Below, piece by piece: positions 23,372 through 35,419 of a stretch of DNA of 64,000 nucleotides (position 1 is its first letter; each line of letters opens with the position of its first letter). Location of the stretch: positions 37,649,992 through 37,713,991 of the forward strand of contig OZ020620.1 in the NCBI GenBank assembly GCA_963971575.1, written 5' to 3'. Origin of the DNA: Liopterus haemorrhoidalis. Lineage: Eukaryota > Arthropoda > Insecta > Coleoptera > Dytiscidae. Made by a program: the position numbers and the translations under genes. Under the pieces are notes generated by a model. That model saw nothing but the letters and a program-made list of their open reading frames with translations. It was not told the DNA's origin and searched no databases.

Positions 23372-24106
23372 TTACTTGCCTGACCTTAACATATAAGGGG
23401 CAAGTATTGTAATCGCGAAAATTTTCGATGTCGAGATTTTGACTGATGACCACGATTCATAGTCCAGGGAATCCAAAAAAAATTTTTTTTTTTTTTTGTG
23501 TGTGTACACGATAACTCATGAACGATTCAACTGAGTGAATTCGTTCTGAAACTAAAAAATTCTCCTATTATTTGGAAAGAACCCTACTGTTTTTTTTTTT
23601 TTTTGAAGATCTGGAAAAGGAAGCTATTAAACTTTAAATTTAAAAAAAAATGGTAACTAGTAAACCAAGCCTTGAACAAAAATTTGTATATAGTCCGTTC
23701 AAAGGTGAGTATGCAGTACAGGACATATGGAGTAGTTCTTTTTCATGCTCTCTAATTGGTTTACACAATGACGCTATCCTTTTCTTGCTTGTCGACGTTA
23801 CCAGGTCTAAAACGCGCTGTTCTGTGAAGACGCAGTATTCTACAAATGGTCATTTGTTTTTATTGAGTGTTATTTTGAGTTTTATAAGAGTTGATTTTTG
23901 TAAATCATACGAGTTTTTCATATTATTCTAATTGACACATTTGACACTTTTCCAACATTTGGCAACACTGCTCCCATTTGCCATAAGAGCAATACTGCAT
24001 TCTCGCCTTTGAACGGACTATAGAACATAATTTGATGTATTTTTCAAGATTTACTTTTTTTATGGTTGGGCAAGTCTAGCGGAGATCTTTTTTCGTCACT
24101 GGTTTA
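23372..24106 (+). repeat. Dispersed repeat A, copy 2, with nested MITE B
   Basis: Starts TACTTGCCTGACCTTAACAT and ends GGGCAAGTCTAGCGGAGATC...ACTGGTTTA. It is interrupted at 23691-24020 by MITE B. Intergenic between PTGES2 and the 181-aa gene. The remainder, 24107-24742, shows nothing recognisable apart from the presumed promoter of the next gene. Confidence 0.75.
23691..24020. mobile_element. TA-flanked MITE, family B, copy 1
   Basis: 330 bp, ends TAGTCCGTTCAAAGGTGAGT and complement, flanked by TA. Removing it restores repeat A (compare about 58990). The second copy is at 26661-26981. Confidence 0.85.
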
Positions 24107-24742
24107 TTTTTCCTAAAGAAAATGGAGGGAAAGTTAATCCAGTCCAAATATTCGCAGGATGATTTTGTTGTTGAACGATTAGCAATAGAAGCCTACGATT
24201 TGAATTTTTTAAATTTAGACTTTTATATACCTAAATAAAAATTGAAGTTCTCCTGAGTTAACGCCTTTTTGATCTGTGTAGCTTCAAATATTTCATTTTC
24301 GGAAGACCGTATCTCATAATCTACAAGAAATAGGGACTTACGGTTGGAGATTTTGAAATCCGTATGTCTCTAAAGGAATAATGTCACTTCTCAATATACT
24401 ATTTTTTTAAAAATAATAAATACCAGCATGAAATAACCTAGGTAAGCTCGGTTTTCGTGGCAACTTAATATGACGAAACTCTTATTTAATCCCGTTTAAA
24501 CCAAAGAAATGAACTATATGTGTTGATTTGCGTTTGCTTGGAACTAAAATCAATTTAGATTAGAATAAAGACGTTCTTAGTCACATGACGTTCAATCTTT
24601 TTGAAACACTCAGTATCATGTATTCAGCCATCATTTTTAACATTTTTAGAACGGCCTATAACTTATATAGTAGTTGTAGAATATAACCTTAAAGTCACAA
24701 ATATTTTAATAAAGTATTACATAGTAAAAACAACTAGCAAAA

Positions 24743-26051
24743 ATGAATAAAATTGAGATTATTGCGTCAGATGATGAACAAGAAGATTACGCAAGTTCTA
24801 GTGAAGATTGGACTCCACAATGTGAAGAGGTAAAATTACACTTTTATCATTTTTATAATTACAGATATTTTATTTTATAGAAAAAACGTACAATACGTAC
24901 ATTAAATCGATCAAGGAAAAAAACTAAATTATCTAGAGGCAGCTCGTCAAGCGAAAGTGATGATAGCAATTTTGGAAGACGGAATAATGGGGGACCAAAA
25001 AGATCTCGATCAAGTCGTTATCCACATGTCGGGATGAAAATAGCAGCCAAAGACTTTACAGTAAGTAACATTTAATTTAAAACAACTTACAACGAAAAGG
25101 GCAAAGGAAGTGAACGATATGTTATTATAGTTATTTATTATTATTTTCTATGTTCGATTTTAAAATAAACCCTAATATGTTGCTGTTAATTATAATGTAA
25201 CCATAGAAATGAAAACTGTACGTTTCACTTTAAAATAAAATCACGGTTTAGTTATTATACCTAAAACAAATGACATATTGATGAGTACGATATTCATTTG
25301 TTAACCCTTTCAATCTTACTGGGACATGTATGTCCCAAGTTCTGTGTATAGAAAGGGTTTAAATGGGATCTCAATTTTTCAACTGTCAGAAAAACGTTAT
25401 TTTATTGGTTATTTTTCAGAGTGGTTCCTTTTTGGTGCAAAAGAAAGATGTCCAAATTGGTGACCCTACAAAACCGCCTTGTTTATGGAGAATAGATGGA
25501 AAAGCTCTTCTTCAAAAATATGAACCTTTTTCAGACCGAGGAAAAACATTACATCGAAGTACATCAATTGTAAGTTATTTTTTTCACTTTAAAAATATTT
25601 AAGTGGATCTTGTACTGTATTTGTAAATAATTTATAAAGAATACGAATTAAAAAATAAAAATAATAATGCTTGAAATTGTTTTTGTCATGAATCAATTTT
25701 TTTTATCACACTTTAAAAATTGAGGCCTTATGATGTATGACTCATATTTACTTAGGGCTGAATGTAAATATTGCCATCACAGTACATTATATATTTTCGG
25801 ACAAGAAAAAAAATCAAAATGTATACCATATTTTCGAACCAAGGGAGATTTTTAAGATATCTGTCTAGTACTTTAATTTGATGTATCCAATCAGTTGTCT
25901 AATGTGAACTTTTTTGTTTTAGTATACTGGATGGTCTGCATTAGATCAGGACTTGTATTCTCCTGTAACTGTTTGTGTTATTGAAACAGGGCAAGAAGTT
26001 GTTGTTGAATTAGACTGGCGAACATTGAAAGACGCATTGGATAGTGATTAA
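24743..26051 (+). CDS. Uncharacterised, probably nuclear protein (4 exons, 181 aa)
   Basis: Exons 24743-24829, 24881-25060, 25420-25569 and 25923-26051, all phase 0, totalling 546 nt with stop TAA. I do not recognise the family. Residues 9-22 are acidic (SDDEQEDYASSSED). Residues 30-80 are strongly basic and serine-rich with several KR clusters that could act as nuclear localisation signals. Residues from about 85 look like a compact folded domain: GSFLVQKKDV, PPCLWRIDGKALLQKYEPFS, YTGWSALDQDLY and EVVVELDWRTLKDAL. The gene is certain in structure (good splice sites, clean frame, AATAAA downstream) but not in function. Its neighbours give no functional clue. A chromatin- or transcription-linked role is only a guess from composition. 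Confidence 0.82.
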
Positions 26052-26164
26052 ATTGTTATATTAAATGCTGACTAACATTCAATTATTCAATATAAGAAAT
26101 TTTTAAAACATATTATTAAGAGAATTATGTTGTGATTTTATTTTTACTAATACTTATAAGTATA

Positions 26165-26170
26165 TTTATT
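26165..26170 (-). terminator. Polyadenylation signal of the CUB-domain gene
   Basis: AATAAA on the minus strand, about 205 nt past the stop codon at 26375. It lies inside the 3' UTR of the convergent gene; another AATAAA is at 26137-26142. Confidence 0.5.
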
Positions 26171-26223
26171 TACAATGTATTGAAAAATGTTTCATGTAAT
26201 GACAGCTAGATGTGAATCTTGTC

Positions 26224-26229
26224 AATAAA
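26224..26229 (+). terminator. Polyadenylation signal of the 181-aa gene
   Basis: AATAAA 173 nt after the TAA stop at 26051. It lies beyond the opposing signals of the CUB gene, so the two 3' UTRs overlap. Confidence 0.55.
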
Positions 26230-26374
26230 GTTTAATTAAAAACTAAATTATTATATAATTCATATAAAAAATTGTCTGGTCACCTTTTCCAAACAAATTT
26301 GGTTTAAATATTCCATAATTCAATGCAAACAGGTATTCCGTTTGTTTTCTCAATGGTTGGATTAACTGCCACCT

Positions 26375-29300
26375 TTAACTAAAATATAAAAATAAATAAT
26401 AAATTATATTCAATAGTAATAAATAAAATAATACCTCAGTCTTGGTGTTGAACAACGTATTTGTTGAAAATTTAACGAAAATCCTCTGTTAGCAATATCA
26501 TCAGTTTCATCATTGTCTGTAACTACTGTCAGAACAAATGGTTTTGATGACGCTAAAAAATTAAATTCGCATTAACTAATTTTTAGGGTTTTGTAGGTAT
26601 GACCAAAAAACCCTTATACCGTCATTTTGTCGTATGTCTGTCTGTTCGGTAAAAATTGTATAGTGCGTTCAAAGGTGAGTTTGCAGTACAGGGCATATGG
26701 AGTAGTTCTTTTTCATACTCTCTAATGGGTTTACACAATGACACTATCCTTTTCTTGCTTGTCGACGTTGCCAGCTCTAAAACGCGCTGATCTGTGAAGA
26801 CGCAGTATCCTACAAATGGCCATTTGTTTTTGTTGAGTGTTATTTTGAGTTTTATAAGAGTTGATTTTTGTACATCATACGAGTTTTTCATATTATTATT
26901 ATTGACACTTTTACAACATTTGGCAACACCGCTCCCATTTGCCATAAGAGCTATACTGCAAACTCACCTTTGAACGCACTATAGTAATGTACATTTGTGT
27001 GAACCGGAATAGTACAACAGAAATTTTTTAACAGATTATGTTTTCGGAAAATCACGCATTTTTTGTGTTCTTTTTTTTTTGGTGACGATGCACAAACTTT
27101 ATAGTTATGTAACACACTATACTAGAAGGCGTATCCTGGTCTAATGGTTAGGTTCCTCGCTTGCTACGCAAAAGCCAGGGTTCGGTTTCGAGCAGTGACA
27201 ATTTTTTTTTGTTTTTTTTTTTTTCATTTTTCTTTTCTTTTAATTATTTTGTCAAAATTCTAGTTATATTTTGGCAAATGACGCATTTAATTTTTAAGAG
27301 CGTAAATTTAATAACCAGTTGGAATTGTTGGTTTCATTTCATGTATACAAAACCAGAGGAGCGGATTACTTCTATACGACGATTAATTTTAGAGTTAAGA
27401 GAGTGGATTGTCGCACTGAGCTCCGATTTCGAGCGTGTAATACCCCTCCACACCATTCGCGCTAGCAGTGGCGCACAAGATTAACTCGTGCTTTATTGTA
27501 TACAGCCATCGTTACTCTTTTAAAACGTATTAACTCACCCAAAGTGGCAAAATTCTGGCCCCAAGCTACGCTTTAGATAGAAAATTTTAGATAGAACTAA
27601 GTGCCCGGTTCATTTTGGGAATATTTCGAATTGAGAATGATGGAAATGGGCCAGGTTTCTTTTCAAAATTCATAACCATCATCTTTTCATAATACTTATA
27701 ACGATAAAAAAAATGGTACTCCCATCAAATATTTCCTGGCCTTCCCAGATTTTAAAAGCCGCCATTAATGACATGTTAGTGCCGATTTTATTGAATTGGC
27801 TTGTTATTAAATTATTAATCCAGCCTCAATACCTTTTTTTATAAAAATTCAACTATAGCTTACTTGTTTTTGTTGTAAATCCATTACCGCAAAACCTATC
27901 TGTATCAAGTGCTACTCCCATATCATCAAATGGATGAGGAATTACCACAAAGTCAGTCGTGCATATACTTCCACTTAAAGCCGCTTCTGGTCCTGTCCCC
28001 GCATTAGTGTCTCCAGATACAGTAAAAGATGTAGGATCCGGCCCTTGACTCCAGCGAATACTACAATAATCTGGAGCCATTGCTATACAAACACCATAGT
28101 TCAAATTTGCAATTTCTCTTGTTCCTGTGTCATCAGCATCTGAATTCTTAGCAGTTCCATAATTAAAACTATTTACAGTTCCTGAAAGTGTTGTGTAGTA
28201 CATAAGACATCCTGATGGAGCTGAAAAACAAACAATACCAAACAGAAACAAATCAGATAAGAAGAAATTCATGTCTGTTTATGTGGTTTAAATTGTTGCA
28301 ATTTCAAAATTAATTAAAGGGTGATCAAATCGTTCAGGTGAAAATATTGCTCGTATACGTGATAGTGTGCAAGAAGAACCAAGCACGTCAATCCGCTACC
28401 GTTCACAGCAATTGAATCTTTCATATGGCACTACTCAACGAATTTTAAAAAAAGACCTGCATTGAAAGACATATAAAATTCAACTGACGTAAGAACTGAA
28501 AGCAACGGACCACCAGGAACGCCGTACATTTGTGAACTAGGTTTTAGAAAACACAGAAGTTGATATGGAGCGATGGGGTGTCGTATCTGGGGTAGTGAAA
28601 ATCAAGAAAAACCAATGCATCCACAAAAATGCACTGTTTGGTTGCATTATGGGCTGGAGGAATCATTGGCCCGTACTTTTTTAAGGACGAAGCTGGTAAA
28701 GCTGTTACTGTTAATGGTGTACGCTATCGGGAGATGCTAAACAACTTTTTTTTTTCAATGAAACCAACGATTTGAACTTAAATGACATGTGGTTTCAACA
28801 GGATGGAGCCACATGTCACACAGCACGTGAAACACTCTACTTCAAACCAAATTTCCTGGTCATGTTGTCTCTTAGAAGGGCGACATCAATTAGTCAGCGA
28901 GCTCTTGCGATCTAACCCCATTAGACTTTTTTCTCTGGGGTTATTTGAAGGAAATGGTCTATGTCAACAAGCTTGCTACGACAAGAACTAAAAGAGAACA
29001 TCAAACGTGCAATTGCTGACATCGAACCACATTTATTGGAAACGATTACGGAAAACTTCGCTAAAAGAATGGTATCACGTCAGCGGAGTCGTGGAGGGCA
29101 TTTGGCCGACATCATATTTCATAAATAATTGCCAAGTCTATACTTTACGCTAATAATAATAAAATTCGGATTTTTTCAATGTTTTATTCAAAAAACAAAT
29201 CCTAGAATCCAAATTGGATCACCCTTTATTATGATTAATGGTGGGGTGCAAATAATTTAAAATTGATTCACTGCACCAGTGATCGTTTTATTTTTACCTC

Positions 29301-32300
29301 TTGTTGAGCTCTCGCATTCAATTTGAGTAGCTTTAATGTTCCAGTAACGTGCCATCGATACAGCAGAGCTTGTTTCAATGATTAAATTTATATCCGTGTC
29401 TCCGTTGAAGTCCAGGTACATGTGTTGTCCAGTGTTATAGCCACATATTGGCGGAATTATAGACGCTGCTCCTGTTATTGTTAATGCATCATTGACGCAA
29501 TGTCCAGCGGCATTAGGACTACCAAGGTTTAATGTATAAAAATCTAATCGCAACTACAAAATAAAGTGCGTAATATTATCAAAACAGCAATTGAAAGAAA
29601 AATAAATACAGTGCGTATCTCGAACGTTGCTAATTCGAATTCGCCGTTAAATCTAACTTTTTTTCTTGGTCCCGTGAATTTATTTTCAAAACAGTACAAA
29701 GGAAACATGGATATTTCGAAAAATATTTGTTTAATTCGAAGTTATCGTTGACGAAAATGTTGAAAATTGGAGACTTTGATTTTATATCCCTTACTTATGT
29801 GTAATTGTGTATTTCATTTAGAATCAATAAACATTTAGTTATAGTTATGCAGTGGCGGTTGAGACAGGGTGGCGTTGGGACAGTGTCCTCCTAAAAAAAT
29901 TTAATAACAAAATAAAATTTAAAATCTCATTTATACTTAAAAATTGCATTAACTAGCTAAATATATCTGCATATATTTATTTTTATTATTTCTAATTCAA
30001 ATATTTTTATATAAGTGTTAGATTTTAAAATTTATATCTAGAAAACAACGCTCAAGAGGACACTACACGTCAGTGTCCCAGTACAGTATTGCCACATCTC
30101 AACTGGAAAGGGCAACAGCGGCGAGTTGTTAGTGTGAATGTGTTGGTGAATTTAGGCCGGCGGCCTTAGCTTAGCGTTCTTTTGATTTGATTTTACTCAG
30201 ATGTGAAACTGGATACAGTGCGTTATATTAAAACTAACGTGCTTAACTATGAAACTCTATTTTTAACAAAAAATATTGGTCCTCATTGGCCAAAATTATA
30301 TATTTCACAATCGAACAAAAATGGAAATGGAACATCTAATAGAGAGTTCAGTAAAAAACAATGGTAATAATTTAGAATGGGGCATCAAAAGCTAAACATT
30401 TTTTAACGACCGATTATTGAGCTATGTGTAGCTCGGAGCTTATATATAAAAAATAAAAAATATATATCAATTTAGGTCTTTTCATATATCAATTTTTTTA
30501 TTAACTTACACATCGCGTTTTTGAGAAAAATCGTGTTTCCTTTTCCTTAATACATTGTGTATATGAATTCTAAAATGTTTAATAGGCCAGATATTTAAAA
30601 ATCACAGAGGACGGGTGTGAGGATTCAGAAAATCATTTTAGAACGTGGGGAAGAAATTCTAAAAATCAATTACGGGCAGGGGAGCGGAGAATTTCTAAAA
30701 ATCTTTTGAGGAAGGGGTGAGGGTTATTCTAAAAAAAACATGTGGTAGAAATTTCATGCGAGCCGTTTGAAACTTATTGTTGGGCCAGTTTCGGCCTGCG
30801 GACCGTAGGCTGAACACTGCATATATTAATCAAAAAGTGTCCCCCCAAATATTTTACCCACCAGCCGCTACTGTAGATATGTACTTGTATTTACTTAATA
30901 CCCCTGAATTAGCTACATATTTTTCTTAATTCGAATTTTTGGATAGTTCGATTTTTTCTGATGGTCCCTCGAACTTCTAGATACCCAAGTTCCACTATAT
31001 ACATTAATCCCTTGTTATCCGCGTATTTTTTTTTCGCGGTTTTTATTATACGAGGATGTGAAATTTTATTGTATTTATAACGAACCTGACATATATCTGC
31101 ATTACATCTTTGTATTGTCATTGTACATCGAGTTCCTCCAGAATAACCATTTGGAAACCCAGGATTAATAAAATATGTGTTATTTGCTGAAGATGTAGTT
31201 CCACAGCTTCTTTGAACTGCAAAATCATTTCAAATTTACTTTATTAATTATATTATTTTAGATATTTATACTTCAGTATTGAGTTAAAATTAATTATCTT
31301 ACCAACACAACATACACCTACTCTTCTGGCACAAGTTCCAGATGCTATTCCTGGAACTCTGCGACATTGTCTTCTCGTGTAACATGTCCCAGTTAAATTA
31401 TTAGCACTTTGGCATGGGCCATTTTCAAAACGAACAATACCAATTGAAAATGGATAAACTTTAACAAAAGCCTTACATTAATTCGACTAAATTTAAAACA
31501 ACGAGCAATAAAACTAGTTTGTCTATTTTAGATCTTAATACTTAATAGATATTATTTAACACGTTAATGATTGTATAGGGTTGATGCTAAATTAACGACG
31601 ATTTTTTTGGACTTTTATTTTGTGTTGAAAAATGGCGCTTGCTTTGTGTAATAATTATAAAAATATTTTATGTGAAAAAATGCGTGTCGAAAATCATATT
31701 CATGTTCATCATAATGCTCTACCACTTCGAAAAAGGATGGAAAGCGGTCATTTCGCGATCTCAACGATCTTTTCAGCAAAGGAACAATCAGTCAAAAACA
31801 AGTTGAAAGATGGTTCCATAAGTTCAAATCGAGTGGTATAAGTCTTAAGGATGATGAAGGAAAAGAACGGCCATCGGATTTCGACGATCAGGCACATTTG
31901 TCAGCCGTGGAAGAGAACGATAGCATGACAATCCGGTTATTGGCAGCAGACTTCAATGTCGACCAATCCACGATCGTCCGTCGCTTGGAAAGGTGCGGAA
32001 ATTGGCTGGATGGGTGTCTCGCGAACTCTCCGACAACAACAAAGCCGATCGTGTTAATTTTCACCAACTTTCTGCAGAGAAACGAGCAATCGTCATTTTT
32101 GAAGAATCTTGTCTGGTGATGAATCGTGGTTGCTCTTCAAAAACTTCAAAAAAAGTTTGTGTATTTCCGGGTGAACACCGAAAGGAATAGCAAAAGGTGC
32201 CCACAGTAAGAAGGCAATGTGGTGCGTATGATGGGACATAAGCGGAATTATCCATTGGGAGATCATTGCAAATGGCATTTGCTTTTGGTGGAATGAAGAT

Positions 32301-33084
32301 GATGAGCGTCAACAGTGGCAGGTTCCGCACAAAAACGGCAATTCAACATCAACAGCTACGTCTATCTGGCTCAGCTCGATCGTCTCCATACAGCAATAGA
32401 GACCAAAAGGCCGCGAAAAAAGAAAATCGTTGTTAATTTTACATCAACCAATATTTAGATTAATATTTTGCGGGTGATCAATCTATACTTGTATTTTTGG
32501 TGGTTTCTTTACTTTTATTATTTTACTTTTGAGAAGGAATTCAAAACAGGTTATAAGGTTTCTAACTATTCTATAATGAATTTGTATAATATTAAATATT
32601 TCCAATATTATTAAATGGTGCCCAATTCTGGACGTCAACCGAAAATATAATCAATTTATTTTAGAACCGTCAATATGCAAGTTAAAAAAATAGTGTCCGA
32701 AAAACCATAATAGCTTTGACAAAACCAAAACAGTGTTTAAAAAGTGAATTTCTAACTTAATGATTTTATTTATTATCTCAAAACTTTTCTTGATGAAGTA
32801 GTATAGTTTTTTAGTTTTCTCAAACCAGTGGCAGATTGTTGATGACACCAGGAAAGTTCCCGATAATAAGCAAAGCATGTAAAACTACTTGTTATTATAC
32901 GACGTTCTTAATTTTTAATTTAAATTTATAAAACATATTCAAGATAATACTTACATCTACCACTTCTAGTTTCAATTAATTCATTTTCTGCAGATTCTGA
33001 TATATTACTTACAAACTGAATACCATCCAACACAGTAATTCCAAGTGATATATAAATTGCTAATAACACGACTTTGGACATCAT
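26375..33084 (-). CDS. Secreted CUB-domain protein with N-terminal six-cysteine module (7 exons, 383 aa)
   Basis: Exons 33084-32955, 31458-31303, 31216-31086, 29553-29298, 28220-27864, 26552-26435 and 26378-26375 (the last supplies one residue and the stop); 1152 nt, phases agree. Residues 1 to about 21 form a signal peptide. Residues 59-94 hold six cysteines (59, 69, 75, 86, 93, 94) ending GVCCV, a clip-like module typical of insect CUB proteins. A CUB domain starts at Cys100 (FINPGFPNGYSGGTRCTMTI, VRLDFYTLNL). A second CUB-like half spans exons 5-6 (FNYG, GFSLNFQQIRC). No protease domain follows, so a binding or adhesive extracellular role is more likely than catalysis. The start is the first of two adjacent ATGs preceding the hydrophobic stretch. 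Two mariner relics sit in its introns. Confidence 0.88.
26583..27372 (+). repeat. Dispersed repeat C, copy 4, with nested MITE B
   Basis: Starts AGGGTTTTGTAGGTATGACC. The middle is replaced by MITE B (26661-26981) plus a deletion. The tRNA-like core is at about 27128-27200 (TGGTCTAATGGTTAGG and GGTTCGGTTTCGAG). It lies in CUB-gene intron 5. The remainder of that intron, 27373-27863, holds nothing recognisable. Confidence 0.8.
26661..26981. mobile_element. TA-flanked MITE, family B, copy 2
   Basis: 321 bp, ends TAGTGCGTTCAAAGGTGAGT and complement, TA on both sides (26659-26660, 26982-26983). Clearly homologous to 23691-24020. Confidence 0.85.
28317..29226 (+). pseudogene. Tc1/mariner (IS630-type) transposon relic with broken transposase
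   Basis: 910 bp with ends AAGGGTGATC and complement, flanked by TA. Plus-strand fragments of a DDE transposase: SIRYRSQQLNLSYGTTQRIL (helix-turn-helix), later DMWFQQDGATCHTARETL around the second catalytic Asp, and SRGGHLADIIFH at the C-terminus. Multiple stops and frameshifts. It lies in the intron between CUB exons 4 and 5. Confidence 0.85.
29850..30873. mobile_element. hAT-type element remnant
   Basis: Ends CAGTGGCGGTTGAGAC and complement of CAGTAGCGGCTGGTGG. Flanks TAGTTATG (29842-29849) and TAGATATG (30874-30881) match at 7 of 8 positions. No intact transposase. It lies in CUB-gene intron 3. Confidence 0.65.
31574..32487 (+). pseudogene. mariner transposon relic with broken transposase
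   Basis: Plus-strand transposase fragments in different frames: SAVEENDSMTIRLLAADFNV, DQSTIVRRLERCGNW, SGDESWLLFKN around the first catalytic Asp, and AMWCV*WDISGIIHWEII. Stops and frameshifts throughout. Ends TATAGGGTTGAT and ATCAATCTATA. It lies in CUB-gene intron 1. Confidence 0.8.
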
Positions 33085-33327
33085 TTTAGGCGTATTGGAA
33101 GACAGTACTAAAAGTTTAGTGTTACATTGCCCGTTACAATTTCTTAACGGTGTTAAAAGTGTAAAATAAAAGTTATAAGTCAATATTTGTAAAATCAATT
33201 AGCACTGAGATGAAACTGGAACACCGATATAATAAATGCAATACAAAAAAATAATAAGAACAATCAATTATCAAATGTTTATCACGTAGTTTTCCTATAA
33301 AATTTTATCAAAGGCCACTATTATTAT

Positions 33328-34965
33328 CAGTGGCGGCTCCTGAGTACGCGCTGCGGAGCTGCAGCTCTTACTTGAAAATAATATTTAAAAAAATCTTTTT
33401 TTGAACTCAAAATGCATTTAACATAGTAATTGTGGTGTGAAAATGCTTTTTAGGGTTTTGTAGGTATGACCAAAAAACCCTTATACCGTCATTTTGTCGT
33501 CTGTCTGTTCGGTAAAAATTGTAGCGAAACGGCTAAACCTAGAGTTGAAATTTGGCATGCTTATACAACTCTTTGACTCGCACATAGGAAAAATACTAAA
33601 ACATCTAAAAAACATACCCCCCTAAAAATATAAACAATTATGTGCTCATCGAAAACAAAAATATTTTTTTTAAATTTTGAGTAGGGTATCAAATGAAAGC
33701 CCTTAGTTCGTGGATTAACGATCAAATTTTTATTTTTGCAAAATAAATTATTACCAAAATTGTGCAAAAATTTTTTTGTCCCACACCTTGTAGCCCCGAT
33801 GGTTTAAACTAAAAATCTAAAAAAATTCCAAGTAATGTATATTGGTGTGAACCGAAATAGTACGACAGGAATTTTTGATCAGATTATGTTTTCGGAAAAT
33901 AAAGCATTTTTTGTGGTTTTTGGTTCACAAAGTACAAAAGTTATACCAATGTAAGACACTCACATGCAAGGCGTGCGATAGCGTAATGGGTTAGAGCACT
34001 GGTGTCGTAAGCTAAAATGCGCTGGAAACGAAGGGTTTCGAGTTCGAGTACGGAGTGAATTTTATTTATTCTGTTTTTTTTTTTGCATTTTTAATGTGTT
34101 GAAATTATTTTGTCAAAATTCTAGTTATATTTTGACAAATGTTGTATTTAATTTTTAAGAGCGTAAATTTAATAACCAGTCTTATTATATGATTAACAGA
34201 CGATAAATTATTTTAAAAATATCGTTCATTTTGCCGTGATTACTACAAAGTAAAATTTGTCCTACACACTCAGCATACCGCCTTCACTTATTATATACCT
34301 GCGAAACCCTGAAATGTGTGAATATTCACACTTCACATCAATTTTTTTTAAATATATTTTGAACATTAAATGCTATTGTTTCATAAATATTTACAAGTTT
34401 CCTTTCAATAAGTACGTCGAGCTGCTTATATCCTAGCGTCAAGGAAAGTGCAAATGTAGGCTTGTAAAGGGGTAGCGGTGCGTAGGCAGTAGTATAACTG
34501 GTGGGGATCGGAGCTAGAATTCTGTTAGCATCACAATATCAATGTATTTATTTAAGTCGTAACTGAAATCGCTATACCTATATTATCTCTAAAAATTTAT
34601 TGTTTAGGTAGTTATTAATAATAGTATTTTCTAACTTTTTCTTTTAAATTTATATAAGTATCTTAGCTTAACAAATACTTTTCGTATTTTAGATTATAAA
34701 ACAATAGGTTTAAAAAATGAATACTGTCAAATCATTATTGGAAATGCCATTTAGAGACGAACGTTAGAAGAAAAAATTGATATTAAAAAATTGGGGCGAC
34801 CCACACCAAATTTTAATATTTCGGAAAGTGCAAAAAGCAAAAATTATAATTATAAGAGGCAATTCAACAGAGTCTTATTTGATAAAACGTCGTGGTTAAA
34901 CACCTAAACCTATCCTTGTATTATAATTTGCAGCTCTGGGTCCCAAAAGTCACGAGCCGCCACTG
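33328..34965 (+). mobile_element. hAT-type element with ZMYM-like transposase fragment and nested repeat C
   Basis: Ends CAGTGGCGGCTCCTGA and complement of CAGTGGCGGCTCGTGA. Near 34717-34900 the plus strand encodes NTVKSLLEMPFRDER, then after a frameshift LEEKIDIKKLGRPTPNF and RQFNRVLFDKTSWLNT, resembling the N-terminus of ZMYM-type hAT transposases. Repeat C copy 5 (33450-34350) is nested. Intergenic between the CUB gene and HBS1. Confidence 0.65.
33450..34350 (+). repeat. Dispersed repeat C, copy 5
   Basis: Starts TTTTAGGGTTTTGTAGGTAT, ends TTCACACTTCACATCAATTT. The tRNA-like core is at about 33975-34055 (TAATGGGTTAGAGCACTGG and GAGTTCGAGTACGG). Confidence 0.8.
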
Positions 34966-35261
34966 ATTAACATTAATTCAGAATATTATCAAATTTAATA
35001 TTTTTGCAAAAAAAATAGCAGGGACACATCCGCTAAGTAGAATACGTCAGTGTCGTTTTGTGACAATGTCGTTTGAGTATAGTAATGAAACAATGGTTAG
35101 CAATGAATTTAATTTATTTCGATAAATTTCACTCGTCTTTATTAAGTGCAGATTTTGAAACAGATCCTTAGCTTTACAATACTTTACAACACCCGAATCT
35201 TCTATCATTTTACATATTTGTTTTTTTTTAACAAATCACAGAACTGGATCTACGTATGTTT

Positions 35262-35376
35262 TAGTGTTGAATTTTTGTTAGAATGTCAACAGAAGTTGTG
35301 AAAAACTATAAAAGCAGAACAAATTGTAGTGCTTTTGGCTGTCATTCAAGACAGGACAAAGATAGGCATTACCGTT
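35262..35376 (+). pseudogene. THAP-domain N-terminal fragment, copy 2
   Basis: From the ATG near 35284 the frame reads STEVVKNYKSRTNCSAFGC then HSRQDKDRHYRFF, the start of a THAP zinc finger. The frame runs into a T-rich stretch and is lost. Probably a P-element-type transposase first-exon remnant. Confidence 0.5.
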
Positions 35377-35419
35377 TTTTTTTCTTAAAAAAAAAAATAT
35401 AAAGGAAAAGTTAATATAA

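Noticed and set aside
31898..32190. Intact-looking transposase frames in the 31.6-32.5 kb mariner
   Set aside because: Each frame is a short piece; stops and frameshifts separate the DNA-binding and catalytic parts, so the element is dead.
33975..34060. Possible tRNA gene (A- and B-box-like sequence)
   Set aside because: It lies at the fixed central position of dispersed repeat C, and I see no convincing acceptor or anticodon stem, so it is a tRNA-like repeat module rather than a tRNA gene.
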